A stretch of 64,000 nt of DNA from Ruficoccus sp. ZRK36 (GTDB lineage: Bacteria > Verrucomicrobiota > Verrucomicrobiia > Opitutales > Cerasicoccaceae). Shown here piece by piece: positions 53,481 to 62,904 of the stretch (positions within the stretch are counted from its first letter, which is position 1; each line of letters starts with the position of its first letter). The stretch spans positions 635,501-699,500 of the forward strand of contig NZ_CP080649.1 of NCBI RefSeq assembly GCF_019603315.1. The letters are read 5' to 3'. The notes below the pieces were generated by a model. The model made no database searches. It saw nothing but the letters and a program-made list of their open reading frames with translations, and was not told the origin of the DNA. A program made the translations under genes and the position numbers.

Positions 53481-54458
53481 TCAACGGCCAAAGAACCGCC
53501 CGAAGAACCCCTTCTTTTTGACCGGTTCGTCGCCATCATCAACGGCGCCGCTGCGCTGCTTGAGGTAGCGGGCGGTGACACGGATCGCGATGACTTCTTT
53601 TTCCGGGTCGTTAAGAACCATAAAAATACGTTCCAGCGTGACCCCTGAGCGGATTTTTTGATCCAGCTCGGGCACCTGCTTGTTGAAATACAGGCACTGC
53701 TCGATCACTTTCTGCATCAGCACTTCTTCGAGCTGGGCGGCCTGCTCCTTCGTGAGGTTGGCCTTGGCGCTCTCGATGGGTCCCAGCTTGGCACCATAGC
53801 GCTTGAGGAGGGTGTACTTCTCATTCTCTGCCAGCTGATTGAGGACCAGTCCGATCGCCTCGGGCAGGTGTAGCCCCTTGTGGCCGGGCCGGAACGGCAG
53901 GTACCGGGCGATGGCTTGCTCGTCGGGCGCACTCAGACCACTGAGCAAGCCCTTGAAATCACCACCCACCACGACGTTTTGCGCCATGCGGTGGGAGAAA
54001 TCAGCGAATTGACCGAGCGTGCGAATGTCCTCGGCCTGGCAGAAATCAATCGTCTCGGGCGAAAGGCCGCTGAAGTTGAGCGGAAATTCCTTGTCGATTT
54101 CGAAGCGGGCAAGGTTGCGGCCGATCTTGTCTTCACGCTGAGTGGCGGCATCCACCGTGGCAACCATCTCACCAAACGGATCCTCAAAGGCGATGGTTTC
54201 ACGTAAAATATCAATGAGCAGGTCGATGCGGTCAGGGTTTTCCGCCAGCCCGTGCAGCTCGTGCAGCTCCTCCCAGGTATAGTCGATGTATTTACCGGGG
54301 ACCTCGCCTTTACCGCGCAAGGGCCACTCCGACAGGCCGGACTCCTCCGCCAACGCCTTCAGCCGTACCTCCGACATCGTCGGGGTCATTCCGGAACGGA
54401 CTTCGTCCCAGTCTTTTTTTCCGTATCGGCGAGTGCTGGTAGGATCGGTATCGGCCAT
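53481..54458 (-). CDS. ParA-operon protein with basic amphipathic C-terminal tail
   Basis: This protein of about 325 residues is not one I recognise. The N-terminal region is charged and polar. A central helical part (YTWEELHELHGLAENPDRIDLLIDILRETIAFEDPF and on) resembles an all-alpha domain. The protein ends VKKKGFFGRFFGR, a basic tail with alternating Phe pairs that looks like a membrane-targeting helix. It lies 26 bp downstream of parA. The start MADTD at 54458 matches the CAGCTATGGC context of the coiled-coil gene; MNSAM at 54470 is the alternative. Confidence 0.65.
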   Translation of the reverse strand: MADTDPTSTRRYGKKDWDEVRSGMTPTMSEVRLKALAEESGLSEWPLRGKGEVPGKYIDYTWEELHELHGLAENPDRIDLLIDILRETIAFEDPFGEMVATVDAATQREDKIGRNLARFEIDKEFPLNFSGLSPETIDFCQAEDIRTLGQFADFSHRMAQNVVVGGDFKGLLSGLSAPDEQAIARYLPFRPGHKGLHLPEAIGLVLNQLAENEKYTLLKRYGAKLGPIESAKANLTKEQAAQLEEVLMQKVIEQCLYFNKQVPELDQKIRSGVTLERIFMVLNDPEKEVIAIRVTARYLKQRSGAVDDGDEPVKKKGFFGRFFGR

Positions 54459-54484
54459 AGCTGAATTCATTGCTTAGCCTTACC

Positions 54485-55375
54485 CTATGCCATAGGTTCG
54501 TGTTGATCAAGCTCTGCAGCCACTCGCTGGTAGTCTGTCGCGACGGAGTCCTCCTCACGGGCCACCTGGCCGACGAGGTTGACGGGCAGGCCGAGCGTCA
54601 CCGCACGGCGTACCACCATCGCGTCGCGAATCTGGGACTCGAAGATCTTGGTCGAGGGATCGATACGGCGTTGATTGCGGAACTGGTTGATCCGGAGCTG
54701 CATGCGCATTTTCGGAACTTCGATATCCACGTTCGCCTTGATCGAGTTAAAGATGACACCGCGGCAGAGCGCGGGGCGGCCCATGCCCGGGATCCGGAAG
54801 CTGGCCGAGCGCTGATGGAAGAGCAGGAGCTTCTCCACCAGTAGCGTAAAGCCGATCAGGCTGAGCGCGTCCGGGTTAGCGGGCACGTATATCTCATTAC
54901 TGGAGAAGATGCCACACTGCGAGGCACGCAGGACATTCGGCGGGCAGTCAAAAAGGATGTAGTCGTAATTATCCTCGATCGGCCGGAGCTGATTATAAAA
55001 GCGCAGGTACGGGGGCTCCGAAGGGTCGGACTGGTACTCGTTCTCGAGGTCGACGAGGTTAAAGGTGGTCGGCAGCAGGTCGAAGCCCGGCAGCAGGTTT
55101 TCGCCAGTCTTACTGGCCACGACGTCGCGTACGAGGATGTCCGAGAGCACCTGTTTCGCCGGATCAAAAATGGAGAAGACGGAGCCTTCACCATTAATGT
55201 TCAGCTTATTCCAGCGATCGAGCCGCATCAGCCAGATACTGGCATTGGACTGGGTATCGAGGTCAACAAGCAGCACCTTCTTACCCATCTGGGACAGACA
55301 GGCGGCAATATTGACGATCATCGAAGTCTTACCGACGCCGCCCTTATAGTTTACGAAACAAATTTTACGTGGCAT
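54485..55375 (-). CDS. ParA family ATPase (orphan, no ParB)
   Basis: This 296-residue protein has the deviant Walker A motif KGGVGKTSMIVNIA near residues 11-24, with the signature Lys of ParA/MinD. VLLVDLDTQSNASIWL near 38-53 is the A' motif, and YDYILFDCPPNVLRASQCGIFSSNEIYVPANPDALSLIG near 138-178 is Walker B. Such ATPases position DNA or protein assemblies by binding nucleoid or membrane cyclically. No parB gene is adjacent. The operon continues with a protein bearing a basic amphipathic tail and a coiled-coil protein. The start has no Shine-Dalgarno motif. Confidence 0.9.
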   Translation of the reverse strand: MPRKICFVNYKGGVGKTSMIVNIAACLSQMGKKVLLVDLDTQSNASIWLMRLDRWNKLNINGEGSVFSIFDPAKQVLSDILVRDVVASKTGENLLPGFDLLPTTFNLVDLENEYQSDPSEPPYLRFYNQLRPIEDNYDYILFDCPPNVLRASQCGIFSSNEIYVPANPDALSLIGFTLLVEKLLLFHQRSASFRIPGMGRPALCRGVIFNSIKANVDIEVPKMRMQLRINQFRNQRRIDPSTKIFESQIRDAMVVRRAVTLGLPVNLVGQVAREEDSVATDYQRVAAELDQHEPMA

Positions 55376-55777
55376 GGGAATGCAATCTCAACGGTAACGG
55401 GTCAAAAGGGCGGATAATAAGGAGGTTTTCCTATTCTTCCAGTTTAAAAACAAAGGCTAATCATGGCGAATGCTGAACTGCAACCATCTTGATTAGCAGG
55501 GGCTAAGAGAGCTCAGCATAACAGAACGAGCCTGAAATTAACATGCGGATCATTACCTAGTCCGACTAGGTAAATCCCTGTATATAAGCGGCTCAAAACA
55601 CAGTGGTTGCGCGAGCACGAGGCTAGATTCCATCCCTTGTCCAGACTAGTGATAATTACACGAGACACTAGGTGGGAGACCTAAGAATTTTTATTTGACC
55701 ACCTCGTTACTAACGGTTCCAATAGCTACTCCCTTCCGAGGCACTTACGCGTGTCGCAACTTCTACTTACCCCCGCT
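55376..55777. other. 402-bp AT-rich divergent intergenic region with palindromes
   Basis: It separates parA from the divergent gene at 55778. It has a 17-bp palindrome at 55555-55571, a related half-site ACTAGGT at 55667-55673 and a TATATA box at 55581-55586. No short gene or RNA is visible. It probably holds the promoters and operator of both transcripts. Confidence 0.55.
55555..55571. promoter_or_regulatory. 17-bp palindrome ACCTAGTC-C-GACTAGGT
   Basis: The arms are perfectly complementary around a central C. A TATATA sequence at 55581-55586 lies where a -10 box would be if the palindrome overlaps the -35 region. It may be an operator or a ParA-system DNA site. Confidence 0.5.
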
Positions 55778-56485
55778 ATGATGCGTAAATTCAAAGTCAG
55801 TACGGAAATCGTAACGTACATCTGGGCCGAATCTTCTGAAGACGCGGCCAAGTACCAAAGCGAGCTGATCAATCAGGAGCAGCTCACCCTGAATAAAGAC
55901 GGCCAGCAAACGGTCCGCTTCTCGCGGGCACTCGGAGTCAAGTTCCTCGAAGCCCCCGAAGACATCTCCTGCACCCGCAACCCGGCCGAGAAGCCCCGCC
56001 CCCAGGACTGGCTGGAGATTTCGCAGGACGGTCTCTCCACCGTCGCGCTGGTCCGCCGCATGTCCAAGCGGCGCGTGTACTACTACGAAGCCGTCACCGG
56101 CACCGAGCGCTCAATTTCCCGTGAAGCCTGGACCCGCTGGGCCTCCAACTACACACTGCACCCCGCCTACGAGCACGTCCTGCCGACCTTTATCGCCGCC
56201 GAGGCCATCCGCCTGCACGAGGAGAAAGGCCTGCTCACCGGCACCAGCGCCACCCCGGAATCTGCGATCATCCTCGCTGTACTCGAAAAGTACGGCTACG
56301 AGCCCACAGACTGGGAACTGCGCAATGGCTACTGGGCGGAAAACGCTATCGAAAAGTCCATCGCCCAGCACATCCTGGACAAGACGCCTACCGCAGATCA
56401 AATGGCCAACGCCGGCAGCGGTGGAGAGGAAAGCTGGGGCGACATCCAATTCTCCAGCAATCTGCCCACTATCGACGACCTCTAG
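55778..56485 (+). CDS. hypothetical protein divergent from parA, about 235 aa
   Basis: I do not recognise a named family. The sequence MRKFKVSTEIVTYIWAESSEDAAKYQSELINQEQ leads into a mixed alpha/beta protein of roughly 230 residues. Residues 120-165 (WTRWASNYTLHPAYEHVLPTFIAAEAIRLHEEKG) look helical. It has no signal peptide or membrane segment. The frame could begin at the GTG at 55751, the ATG at 55778 or the ATG at 55781. It is transcribed away from the ParA operon and shares the palindrome-containing spacer, so it may be co-regulated. Confidence 0.6.
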   Translation: MMRKFKVSTEIVTYIWAESSEDAAKYQSELINQEQLTLNKDGQQTVRFSRALGVKFLEAPEDISCTRNPAEKPRPQDWLEISQDGLSTVALVRRMSKRRVYYYEAVTGTERSISREAWTRWASNYTLHPAYEHVLPTFIAAEAIRLHEEKGLLTGTSATPESAIILAVLEKYGYEPTDWELRNGYWAENAIEKSIAQHILDKTPTADQMANAGSGGEESWGDIQFSSNLPTIDDL

Positions 56486-56487
56486 TG

Positions 56488-56529
56488 CGTGACCGCACTC
56501 GAGATTAGTGGGGCTATGCCCCATCGCTC
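56488..56529. repeat. 42-bp dispersed intergenic repeat, copy 2
   Basis: CGTGACCGCAC, a variable middle and GGGGCTATGCCCC-ATCGCTC. It matches 16939-16980 at 33 of 42 positions. Here a flanking GACCGC (56491-56496) pairs with GCGGTC (56530-56535), making a nested hairpin just after the stop codon. Confidence 0.6.
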
Positions 56530-56720
56530 GCGGTCAATTGTGATTTGCCGACAAATTTCGCGCCCTACCGGTGCGGGATCTGCGAAGTTCGTTTGAGTTG
56601 GCGACAACTGCGCTGCCCCAGACAGGCATAGCTTTGCACCCAGTTTTGATGCCCTGCTCAGCATCGAAAGTGCCGGACTTAGTCCTGCTGGTCTGCGTAG
56701 GCCCAGCACATGACACAATC

Positions 56721-58283
56721 CTAGCGCTGAGGCGGGACGCCGCGTCCGGGAGGTGGGCCGGAGGGAGCCTCGTCTTCGGTGAGGGTGCCGTCGCCGTTTT
56801 TATCCAGCACATCGAAGTGGTTCGGAGGGCCGTCGAACTCGCTGCGTGAGACCTTGCCGTCCCCGTCGCGGTCCAGATGCTCGATAAAGCTGGGGCGATT
56901 GCCACCCGGGCCCCGCATGCCACCGGGCCCCTGGTCCGAGTTACTCTGCCCCTGCCCTCGCATCATACCTCCAGTGCGAGGGCGCACGGAGCTACTCTCG
57001 GCAGGCTTATAGCGATGCCCGTCCACCACGACTTGGGTCGGGTAGGCATCCGGATCGCTGGCGGGAGCTTTTGCTCGAAAGACCGCCGCGCCGCCACGGA
57101 CGCAGCGCACAAAGTTGTTCACGCGGACAATGTCTCCCTGCGGACCGTGGCCCTCGGGGTTGGCCTCACCGGTCTTGGGGTCGCTTCGCTGAGCGCCAGC
57201 CCCGTGCACGTCCATCAGTTGGCCGTGCATGCGCCCCAGCGCCCGCCCAAAGGCGATGTAGGCGGCCTGGACATTGGGACCGTCACAGTGCGTGGTCGAT
57301 GTCCAGTAAAAGGCCCAGTCCTTAGCTCCGCCCTCATTCTTAATCGCGGTACAGGCGAAGACCGGGTCGATCGCGGGCGAGTCCGTGGTATCCGGGGAGC
57401 GGGTGTAATCGACGATCGACTGCAGCTCCTTGGCCGTCGGCAGACGCCAGTCGTCGAAGCCGCCCAGCTGCAGGTTTTCGGCGTAGGCGAGCGCGTCTTC
57501 CCAGTTCATGCCCTTCCCGCTGTCAGCCTGCATCCATACCAGGCCGGTGGCGGTGTCAGTGACGGTGCCGTCCTCGTTGTGCACGAAGCTATTCTCACCA
57601 TAAGGCCCGCCACGCACATAGCGGACATAGAATTTCTTTTCCCGGTCACGTCCGGGTAGCGTGTAGCCGTAGCCCTTGATGCGGCCATCGGCGAAGTTCA
57701 CCCCAAAGAGCGTTTTGGCGCCGTGCATGGTCGTGCTGACATACTCGGTGGAGCTCAGCCACTGCGCGTCGATGTAGCGCTCCCCCGCCGCCTCGTCCCC
57801 GTAGGCAAAGGCAAAGTAATCCGTGTCGATGTAGGGGATGGCATCTGCCGGAGCCGACCCACGGGACTGCCCGCCCGTGCCGGTGCGCCCGCGAAAGTCC
57901 ATCAGCGAGTAGAGTTCCTTGATCGTGGGCACCCGCCAGTCATCGTACCCGGCCAGCTTGAGGGTCGCGGCGGTCTTCTTGGCTTCGGCAAGCGAGAGCT
58001 TGGTTTTATCCAGCCCTTGCGACCACATCAGCCCCGTGTTGAGATCGCTTACCGTGCCGTCGCCGTTGTCACGGTAAGCGGGCGGATGGGCGGCGAACTC
58101 GGCGTCCTGCCCGTAAAAAGGCTGTCCCGGCTGCGGATAGGCAATGGCACGGGTGTTATCATAGCAGGTGACCTGGCCGGTATCGACCACGGTAAAGGTA
58201 CCGACTTGGGCCGAAACGATCAGGGGGAACAGGCAGCCAACCGCCTGGAGAGAGAAACGTGTGAGAAGGGTACAGGATTTCAT
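56721..58283 (-). CDS. secreted DUF1566 (Lcl C-terminal) protein with EF-hand tail
   Basis: This 520-residue protein has a signal peptide (MKSCTLLTRFSLQAVGCLFPLIVSAQ). Two tandem DUF1566/Lcl-type regions follow: NGDGTVSDLNTGLMWSQGLDK...GYDDWRVPTIKELYSLMDF, and NEDGTVTDTATGLVWMQADSGKGMNWEDALAYAENLQLGGFDDWRLPTAKELQSIVDY. A Pro/Gly/Arg-rich linker leads to two EF-hands, LDRDGDGKVSRSEF and LDKNGDGTLTEDE. The EF-hands should bind calcium. Lcl domains occur in secreted adhesins such as a Legionella collagen-like protein. It is probably exported; a role in surface attachment is a guess. Confidence 0.82.
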   Translation of the reverse strand: MKSCTLLTRFSLQAVGCLFPLIVSAQVGTFTVVDTGQVTCYDNTRAIAYPQPGQPFYGQDAEFAAHPPAYRDNGDGTVSDLNTGLMWSQGLDKTKLSLAEAKKTAATLKLAGYDDWRVPTIKELYSLMDFRGRTGTGGQSRGSAPADAIPYIDTDYFAFAYGDEAAGERYIDAQWLSSTEYVSTTMHGAKTLFGVNFADGRIKGYGYTLPGRDREKKFYVRYVRGGPYGENSFVHNEDGTVTDTATGLVWMQADSGKGMNWEDALAYAENLQLGGFDDWRLPTAKELQSIVDYTRSPDTTDSPAIDPVFACTAIKNEGGAKDWAFYWTSTTHCDGPNVQAAYIAFGRALGRMHGQLMDVHGAGAQRSDPKTGEANPEGHGPQGDIVRVNNFVRCVRGGAAVFRAKAPASDPDAYPTQVVVDGHRYKPAESSSVRPRTGGMMRGQGQSNSDQGPGGMRGPGGNRPSFIEHLDRDGDGKVSRSEFDGPPNHFDVLDKNGDGTLTEDEAPSGPPPGRGVPPQR

Positions 58284-58360
58284 AACGAGAGGGAGGAGAG
58301 ACTCCTTGAGGCAACCCCGCCCAGCGTGGAAAGTTACCGCTCCCCTCCCCTTCGAGCCCT

Positions 58361-58393
58361 AAAAAAGCAGGCGCCCACCGGGACGCCTGCTTT
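58361..58393 (-). terminator. Rho-independent terminator of pyrG
   Basis: On the complement AAAGCAGGCG and CGCCTGCTTT flank a 10-base loop, and the stem is followed by a run of T. It lies 26 bp beyond the pyrG stop and should end its transcript. Confidence 0.85.
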
Positions 58394-58418
58394 CAAAGTT
58401 AGCAATCTTGGGCGCTGA

Positions 58419-60245
<1,827 letters not shown>

Positions 60246-60268
60246 TCATTTAAAACGATGGCATATCA

Positions 60269-60607
60269 TTACAAAGGGAGGACATACGGAATTTCAAATT
60301 TGACTCTACTAACAGTAGAATTTTCACGTTCAGATTTTTTTCCTCCCCCTGCCGTTATACCGGCAATGCAAAGTCCACCACCACCGCTGAGGCTTTCATC
60401 CTCACGAACTGTTACCGCAATATCAAATTCTGCAACGTGAACCGGTTGCCCTTCCCATTCGAGACTATTGCGTGTGATTAGAGCTCCATCAACCCGTAAA
60501 GTTGGTGGCCCGAAGACAGATTTTGGGGAATTGGCTTCCGTCCTAGCCTTCTCAACCCCAGACACAATACCTACGAGAACTTTGGATATAAAATCGTCAA
60601 TATTCAT
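60269..60607 (-). CDS. AT-rich hypothetical protein, possibly Trypco2-like
   Basis: This 112-residue protein starts MNIDDFISKVLVGIVSGVEKARTEA and ends ERENSTVSRVKFEIPYVLPL. VHVAEFDIAVTVREDESLSGGGG occupies the middle. This arrangement recalls the trypsin-co-occurring domain 2 (Trypco2) group, a small family found with peptidases and conflict systems, but I recall it from memory and cannot confirm. No peptidase gene is adjacent. The DNA is AT-richer than pyrG and pyrH on either side, and a tRNA gene follows, so it looks acquired. Confidence 0.55.
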   Translation of the reverse strand: MNIDDFISKVLVGIVSGVEKARTEANSPKSVFGPPTLRVDGALITRNSLEWEGQPVHVAEFDIAVTVREDESLSGGGGLCIAGITAGGGKKSERENSTVSRVKFEIPYVLPL

Positions 60608-60710
60608 TAAATGTGGATATTGCCTAACTAGGCTAAAGTCTAGAAAATCACATTCCTTAAAACATGATCATAACCAAATGCCACAAGTCACACCCCCGGT
60701 CCGGCCAAAT

Positions 60711-60784
60711 TGGCAGGTCCGCAGGGATTTGAACCCCGACAAGCAGAACCAAAATCTGCTGTGCTACCATTACACCACGGACCT
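60711..60784 (-). tRNA. tRNA-Gln (anticodon TTG) with encoded CCA
   Basis: On the complement the acceptor AGGTCCG pairs with CGGACCT. An anticodon stem of GCAGA and TCTGC flanks the loop TTTTGGT (anticodon TTG). A T-loop TTCAAAT lies between CGGGG and CCCTG. The discriminator G and CCA are encoded (60714-60711). All four arms fold. It reads glutamine CAA and, by wobble, CAG codons. Confidence 0.93.
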
Positions 60785-60798
60785 AACTGAAACGCGGC

Positions 60799-60826
60799 AA
60801 AGTAGCAGCTTACGCCCGCGCGTCAA
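60799..60826 (-). promoter_or_regulatory. candidate tRNA-Gln promoter
   Basis: On the complement TTGACG (60826-60821) and TACTTT (60804-60799) are 16 bases apart. The -10 ends 14 bases before the tRNA 5' end. A short 5' leader would be removed by RNase P. Confidence 0.55.
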
Positions 60827-60903
60827 GTATTTGATCACGCCAGATCATCTCGCCAAGCAAGTGGTTGACGCCGGCGGCTCGCTCCTACATAGACTCAGAG
60901 ACT

Positions 60904-61650
60904 ATGGTGGATCAACTGGCTGACGACCCTGCGCAACCCAAATTCAAACGCATCGTGCTCAAACTGAGCGGCGAAGCGCTTCGCAATACCGAGAACGGCG
61001 ACCCCATCGATGGGGACATTCTCCAGACCGTTTGCGAAGAGGTAAAAAAAGTTCACCTCCTGGGCGTACAGATCGGTCTGGTCGTCGGCGGCGGAAATAT
61101 CTTTCGCGGGCAGCTCGGAGCCGAGCACCGCAACGTAGACCGCACCACCGGCGACACCATGGGCATGCTCGCCACCACCATTAACGGCCTCGCCCTCATG
61201 GACCGCCTGGAAAAGAACGGCGTGCCCGTGCGCGTGCAGACCGCCAGCCCCATGGACAAGGTCGCCGAGCCGTTCATCCTGCGCCGGGCCTCACGCCATA
61301 TGGAAAAGGGCCGCGTCGTCATCTTTGTCGCCGGCACCGGTAACCCGTACTTCTCCACCGACACCACCGCCGCCCTGCGCGCCAGCGAGATCCACGCCGA
61401 CGTCATCATGAAGGCCACCAAAGTCGACGGCGTCTACGACAAGGACCCCATGAAGCACGACGACGCCGTGAAGTACGAGGAGCTCAAGTTCTCCGAAGCC
61501 CTCGGCAAGCGCCTCAAGATCATGGACGCCACTGCCTTCTCCCTGTGTATGGACAACCACGTGCCGATCCTCGTCTTTAACATGCACGAGCAGGACAGCA
61601 TCCTGAACGCCGTCATGGGCAAAAAAGTCGGCACCCTCGTACACGAGTAG
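60904..61650 (+). CDS. pyrH: uridylate kinase (UMP kinase)
   Basis: This 248-residue enzyme phosphorylates UMP to UDP and belongs to the amino acid kinase fold. [25 protein letters not shown] near residues 16-40, [16 protein letters not shown] near 56-71, and [42 protein letters not shown] near 140-180 are its motifs. Pyrimidine flow then continues to pyrG. The ATG at 60904 gives the standard length; an extension to 60865 would include tRNA-flanking sequence. It precedes frr as in many genomes. Confidence 0.95.
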   Translation: MVDQLADDPAQPKFKRIVLKLSGEALRNTENGDPIDGDILQTVCEEVKKVHLLGVQIGLVVGGGNIFRGQLGAEHRNVDRTTGDTMGMLATTINGLALMDRLEKNGVPVRVQTASPMDKVAEPFILRRASRHMEKGRVVIFVAGTGNPYFSTDTTAALRASEIHADVIMKATKVDGVYDKDPMKHDDAVKYEELKFSEALGKRLKIMDATAFSLCMDNHVPILVFNMHEQDSILNAVMGKKVGTLVHE

Positions 61651-61736
61651 CCCCGCCACCGGTAACAGGCCGTAACTTTAGCCTGTTCATCCGGCAAAAT
61701 CCTGTAATCCTTATCCCCTGATAACCCACCGCAACT

Positions 61737-62297
61737 ATGACACCCGAAGCCATTCTTAAGAATACCCAGTCCGAGATGCAGAAAGCTCTCGACCATACCC
61801 TGCACGAATTTAGCACCATCCACACCGGCAAGGCTTCGCCCGCCATGGTGGAAAACGTCACCGTCGAAGTCTATGGCAGCAATATGCGCCTGATGGAGGT
61901 CGCCGCGATCACCACGCCGGACTCGCGCACCATTTCCATCCAGCCTTGGGACAAGGGCGCCCTCAAGCCCACCGAAAAGGCTATCCAGACCGCGGGCCTC
62001 GGCCTCAACCCGATTATCCGCGGTAACACCATCATCTGCCCGCTGCCCGAGCTCTCCGGTGAGCGCCGCAAGGAAATGGTCAAGATGGCCAGCAGCCTGT
62101 GCGAAAACGGCCGTGTCGGTATCCGCGCTGCCCGCCAGGAAGCCATGACCGCCCTTAAGCAGGCCAGCAAGGACAAGGAAATCTCCGAGGACGAGCAGAA
62201 GCGCGGTGAAAAGGAAGTCCAGACCCTGACCGACGATTTCGTCAAGAAGATCGACCAGTCCTTCAAGGACAAGGAAGCCGAGCTGCTCAAGGTCTGA
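61737..62297 (+). CDS. frr: ribosome recycling factor
   Basis: This 186-residue protein splits ribosomes after termination with EF-G. MTPEAILKNTQSEMQKALDHTLHEFSTIHTGKASPAMVENVTVEVYGSNMRLMEVAAITTPDSRTISIQPWDKGAL matches the helical arm and small domain. RREMVKMASSLCENGRV-like and KKIDQSFKDKEAELLKV cover the long helical bundle. Length is exact for the family. It lies 86 bp after pyrH and probably shares its transcript. Confidence 0.95.
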   Translation: MTPEAILKNTQSEMQKALDHTLHEFSTIHTGKASPAMVENVTVEVYGSNMRLMEVAAITTPDSRTISIQPWDKGALKPTEKAIQTAGLGLNPIIRGNTIICPLPELSGERRKEMVKMASSLCENGRVGIRAARQEAMTALKQASKDKEISEDEQKRGEKEVQTLTDDFVKKIDQSFKDKEAELLKV

Positions 62298-62329
62298 GAT
62301 AATCCTTTCCCCAGCCCGTCCAGATTGGA

Positions 62330-62358
62330 TTGACGGGAAAACGTCCGACCGGTTATAT
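62330..62358 (+). promoter_or_regulatory. candidate promoter giving a leaderless transcript of the gene at 62365
   Basis: TTGACG (62330-62335) and TTATAT (62353-62358) lie 17 bases apart. The -10 ends 6 bases before the ATG at 62365. The geometry matches the pyrE and ACP promoters. Confidence 0.5.
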
Positions 62359-62364
62359 CATATT

Positions 62365-62901
62365 ATGACCGATATATACCTTGCGAAGGTCTTCAAGGAC
62401 TGGGTCAATGCGCCCGACAACGCAGGTACTGTCAAGCGGCTCCGCATGTTCGTCACTGGGCTTAATCTTGCCCTTTTTGCATTGCTTGGATACCGCCAAA
62501 CGCTTCTTGATCTGATCAATGTGATTATCTTGGGAGCGTTACTTTTATCTCAAATTCTTCAATCCAAGTTAGTCACAATCGACGAAAGAATCAATAAATA
62601 CACCATATCCTTGCTCACCTACCAGACGCGCCTGAAACGCCATGGTGCAAAGGGTCTAAAGGTGATTAGAATCACATCAGTGGCAGCAACAACATTGACG
62701 ATCATCGCATGCTTTGCGAGCACACTTGAAGATGCCGGCCTCGTCCCAATCATAACATCCTTCGCTCTCTTTTTCCTGGCGTGCAAAGGCTTAACCTACA
62801 CAAGCAAGCCCTCCCCAGACAAAATGCTGAAAGAGCTGGGCATTGATCCAGAGCATATGATTGCGATTGCAGGGCAGGAACAGACGATTCACAGTTCCTA
62901 G
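62365..62901 (+). CDS. AT-richer small membrane protein, unknown function
   Basis: This 178-residue protein has membrane segments near residues 25-45 (MFVTGLNLALFALLGY), 48-65 (LLDLINVIILGALLLSQIL), 105-122 (TSVAATTLTIIACFAST) and 128-145. No family recognised. It sits between frr and proB, a position rarely holding such a gene, and is AT-richer than either, so it looks inserted. Its stop is 3 bp from the proB start. Confidence 0.6.
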   Translation: MTDIYLAKVFKDWVNAPDNAGTVKRLRMFVTGLNLALFALLGYRQTLLDLINVIILGALLLSQILQSKLVTIDERINKYTISLLTYQTRLKRHGAKGLKVIRITSVAATTLTIIACFASTLEDAGLVPIITSFALFFLACKGLTYTSKPSPDKMLKELGIDPEHMIAIAGQEQTIHSS

Positions 62902-62904
62902 CTT

